DNA of 8,340 bases, taken from the NCBI GenBank assembly GCA_035512595.1, contig DATKDU010000361.1, positions 1 through 8,340 of the forward strand, read 5' to 3'. The first letter of the stretch is position 1. Each line of letters opens with the position of its first letter. Positions 7,274 to 8,340 of the stretch are shown one piece after another. The translations under genes were made by a program, and so were the position numbers. The notes under the pieces were generated by a model. The model was not told where the DNA came from. It worked only from the letters and a program-made list of their open reading frames with translations, and made no database searches. Source of the stretch: DATKDU01 sp035512595 (GTDB lineage: Bacteria > Planctomycetota > Planctomycetia > Pirellulales > Pirellulaceae).

Positions 7274-8340
7274 TCAGCCAAACAACTTCGCCAGCGGCTG
7301 CCCGTCCGCCAGGCGGATCGGGCGGCCCGTTTGGTCGTGAATTTCGCTGGCCGGGTCGATGCCGAAACGCCATAGGATTGTGGCGGCCAGATCGGCGGGG
7401 GTCGCCGGGTCGAGCTGGGGGTAGGCGGCCAGGCGGTCGCTGGCGCCGTAGACGCTGCCGCCGATCGTGCCGCCGCCGCCCAGGACCACGGTGTAGCAGT
7501 CGGGCCAGTGGTCGCGGCCCGCATTGCCGTTGATCTTCGGCGTGCGGCCGAATTCCCCCATGCCGACGACGAGGGTCGATTCGAGCAGGCCGCGGGCCTG
7601 GAGGTCCTCGATCAGCGCGGAGAATCCTTGATCGGCAGGCGGGATGAGCTGCTTGTGGCGGGGAAAGAGCTTTTCGTGGCTGTCCCAGTTGGCGTCCTGG
7701 CCGTTGCGCTGGCCGTCGAAGACAGTGACGAAGTTGACGCCCCCTTCCACCAGCCGCCGGGCCAAAAGCAGGCTCTGGCCGAGCAGCGTCCGGCCGTAGC
7801 GATCGCGGGTCTTCTCTTCCTCCTGCTCGATCGCAAAACTCTTGCGGACCGAATCGGAGGAGACGAGGTCGAACGCCCGCTGCTGATAGGTCCGCATGCG
7901 GCTGGCCGGCTGCGACGTCGCAAAGGAATCGAGCTGGTGCAAAAGGTCGTTGCGCTGGGTGATGTCCTGCGGCTGGCGCTCGCCCGGCGGCTGAAGGGCG
8001 GCAATGCGAAAGTCGGGTGCCCCCGGATTGCCGCTGACCTGGAAACGATCGTACCGCCCGCCGAGCATGCCGGGGGTTTGGCCGGGGAGCTGGACGACGT
8101 TGTAGATCGTGTATGGCAAGGCGACGTACGGCAGGACGTTGGCCCGCGAGCCGAGCGCGTAGCTCACCGACGAGCCGAGCGTCGGATAAGAGCGGGCCTC
8201 GTCGGCCAGCAGCTCCAGATCGCCGCCGGCCGGCGTGCGGCCGGTCAGCACTTCGGCGGCCGCCGAATTGTGGTTCCGCATCGGGTGGTGCATCGAGCGG
8301 ATGAGGGCCAGGCGATTCATCACGACGGCCGTCTTGGGCA
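7274..8340 (-). CDS. DUF1501 family protein, N-terminus cut by the window edge
   Basis: The C-terminal 354 residues of a DUF1501 protein are visible; the frame remains open to base 8340 (P-K-T-A-V-V-M-N-R-L precedes the apparent starts). About 100-130 residues, including the expected Tat signal, lie outside the window, so the GTG/ATG near 8320 is not the true start. Diagnostic segments are LIRSMHHPMRNHNSAAAEVL near the visible beginning, NFVTVFDG, N-W-D-S-H, GMGEFGRTP followed by GNAGRDHWPDCY, V-V-L-G-G-G-G, and the C-terminal D-L-A-A-T-I-L-W-R-F-G-I-D-P. This subgroup (GRDHW ending) is clearly different from the DUF1501 at 238-1680 (GRDHH ending), so the two are not a recent duplication. It is the most upstream visible gene of the module; its stop is TGA at 7274-7276, 94 nt before the sulfatase start. 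Function unknown; exported location is inferred from the family. Confidence 0.92.
   Translation of the reverse strand, partial: PKTAVVMNRLALIRSMHHPMRNHNSAAAEVLTGRTPAGGDLELLADEARSYPTLGSSVSYALGSRANVLPYVALPYTIYNVVQLPGQTPGMLGGRYDRFQVSGNPGAPDFRIAALQPPGERQPQDITQRNDLLHQLDSFATSQPASRMRTYQQRAFDLVSSDSVRKSFAIEQEEEKTRDRYGRTLLGQSLLLARRLVEGGVNFVTVFDGQRNGQDANWDSHEKLFPRHKQLIPPADQGFSALIEDLQARGLLESTLVVGMGEFGRTPKINGNAGRDHWPDCYTVVLGGGGTIGGSVYGASDRLAAYPQLDPATPADLAATILWRFGIDPASEIHDQTGRPIRLADGQPLAKLFG

Overview
This window looks like a piece of a high-GC planctomycete chromosome, probably of Pirellulales type. The gene content is the basis for this: two DUF1501 proteins, a PSCyt1-PSCyt2(DUF1549)-PSD1(DUF1553) cytochrome-like protein of about 1000 residues and a formylglycine-type sulfatase are a combination typical of that phylum. 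The taxonomic call is an inference from family content, not from a marker gene.

All five supported genes lie on the minus strand, so transcription runs from high to low coordinates: a DUF1501 gene cut by the right window edge (7274-8340), a secreted sulfatase (5698-7179), the PSCyt1/DUF1549/DUF1553 protein (2656-5652), a small REP-associated tyrosine transposase or RAYT (1882-2562), and a second, complete DUF1501 gene (238-1680). The four larger genes carry (or, for the truncated one, are expected to carry) export signals, so this reads as a cell-envelope or periplasmic module. The gaps DUF1501-sulfatase (94 nt) and sulfatase-PSCyt (45 nt) are short enough for co-transcription. I see no convincing promoter.

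The unusual region is 1686-2659. Where a planctomycete PSCyt/PSD1 gene and its DUF1501 partner usually sit close together, here about 975 bp intervene. They hold the RAYT gene and four paired palindromes. Each palindrome begins with the tetranucleotide GTAG followed by a stem GTCCCACC, a loop TGCCG and a stem GGTGGGAC (with variants), and the two palindromes of a pair point towards each other, about 28 nt apart. This is the layout of REPINs and of a REP/RAYT locus ('REPtron') as known from gammaproteobacteria. The stems vary by compensated base-pair changes, a 56-nt segment is repeated on both sides of the transposase gene with one mismatch, the GTAG box supplies the stop codon of the PSCyt gene, and the tail of the transposase is itself encoded by a REP unit. 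A second, different GTAG-headed imperfect palindrome fills the gap after the sulfatase gene (5670-5696).

Positions 1-237 hold no gene that I can support. They contain two perfect hairpins (179-193 and 201-225) just past the 3' end of the left DUF1501 gene. No tRNA, rRNA, CRISPR array or phage gene was seen.
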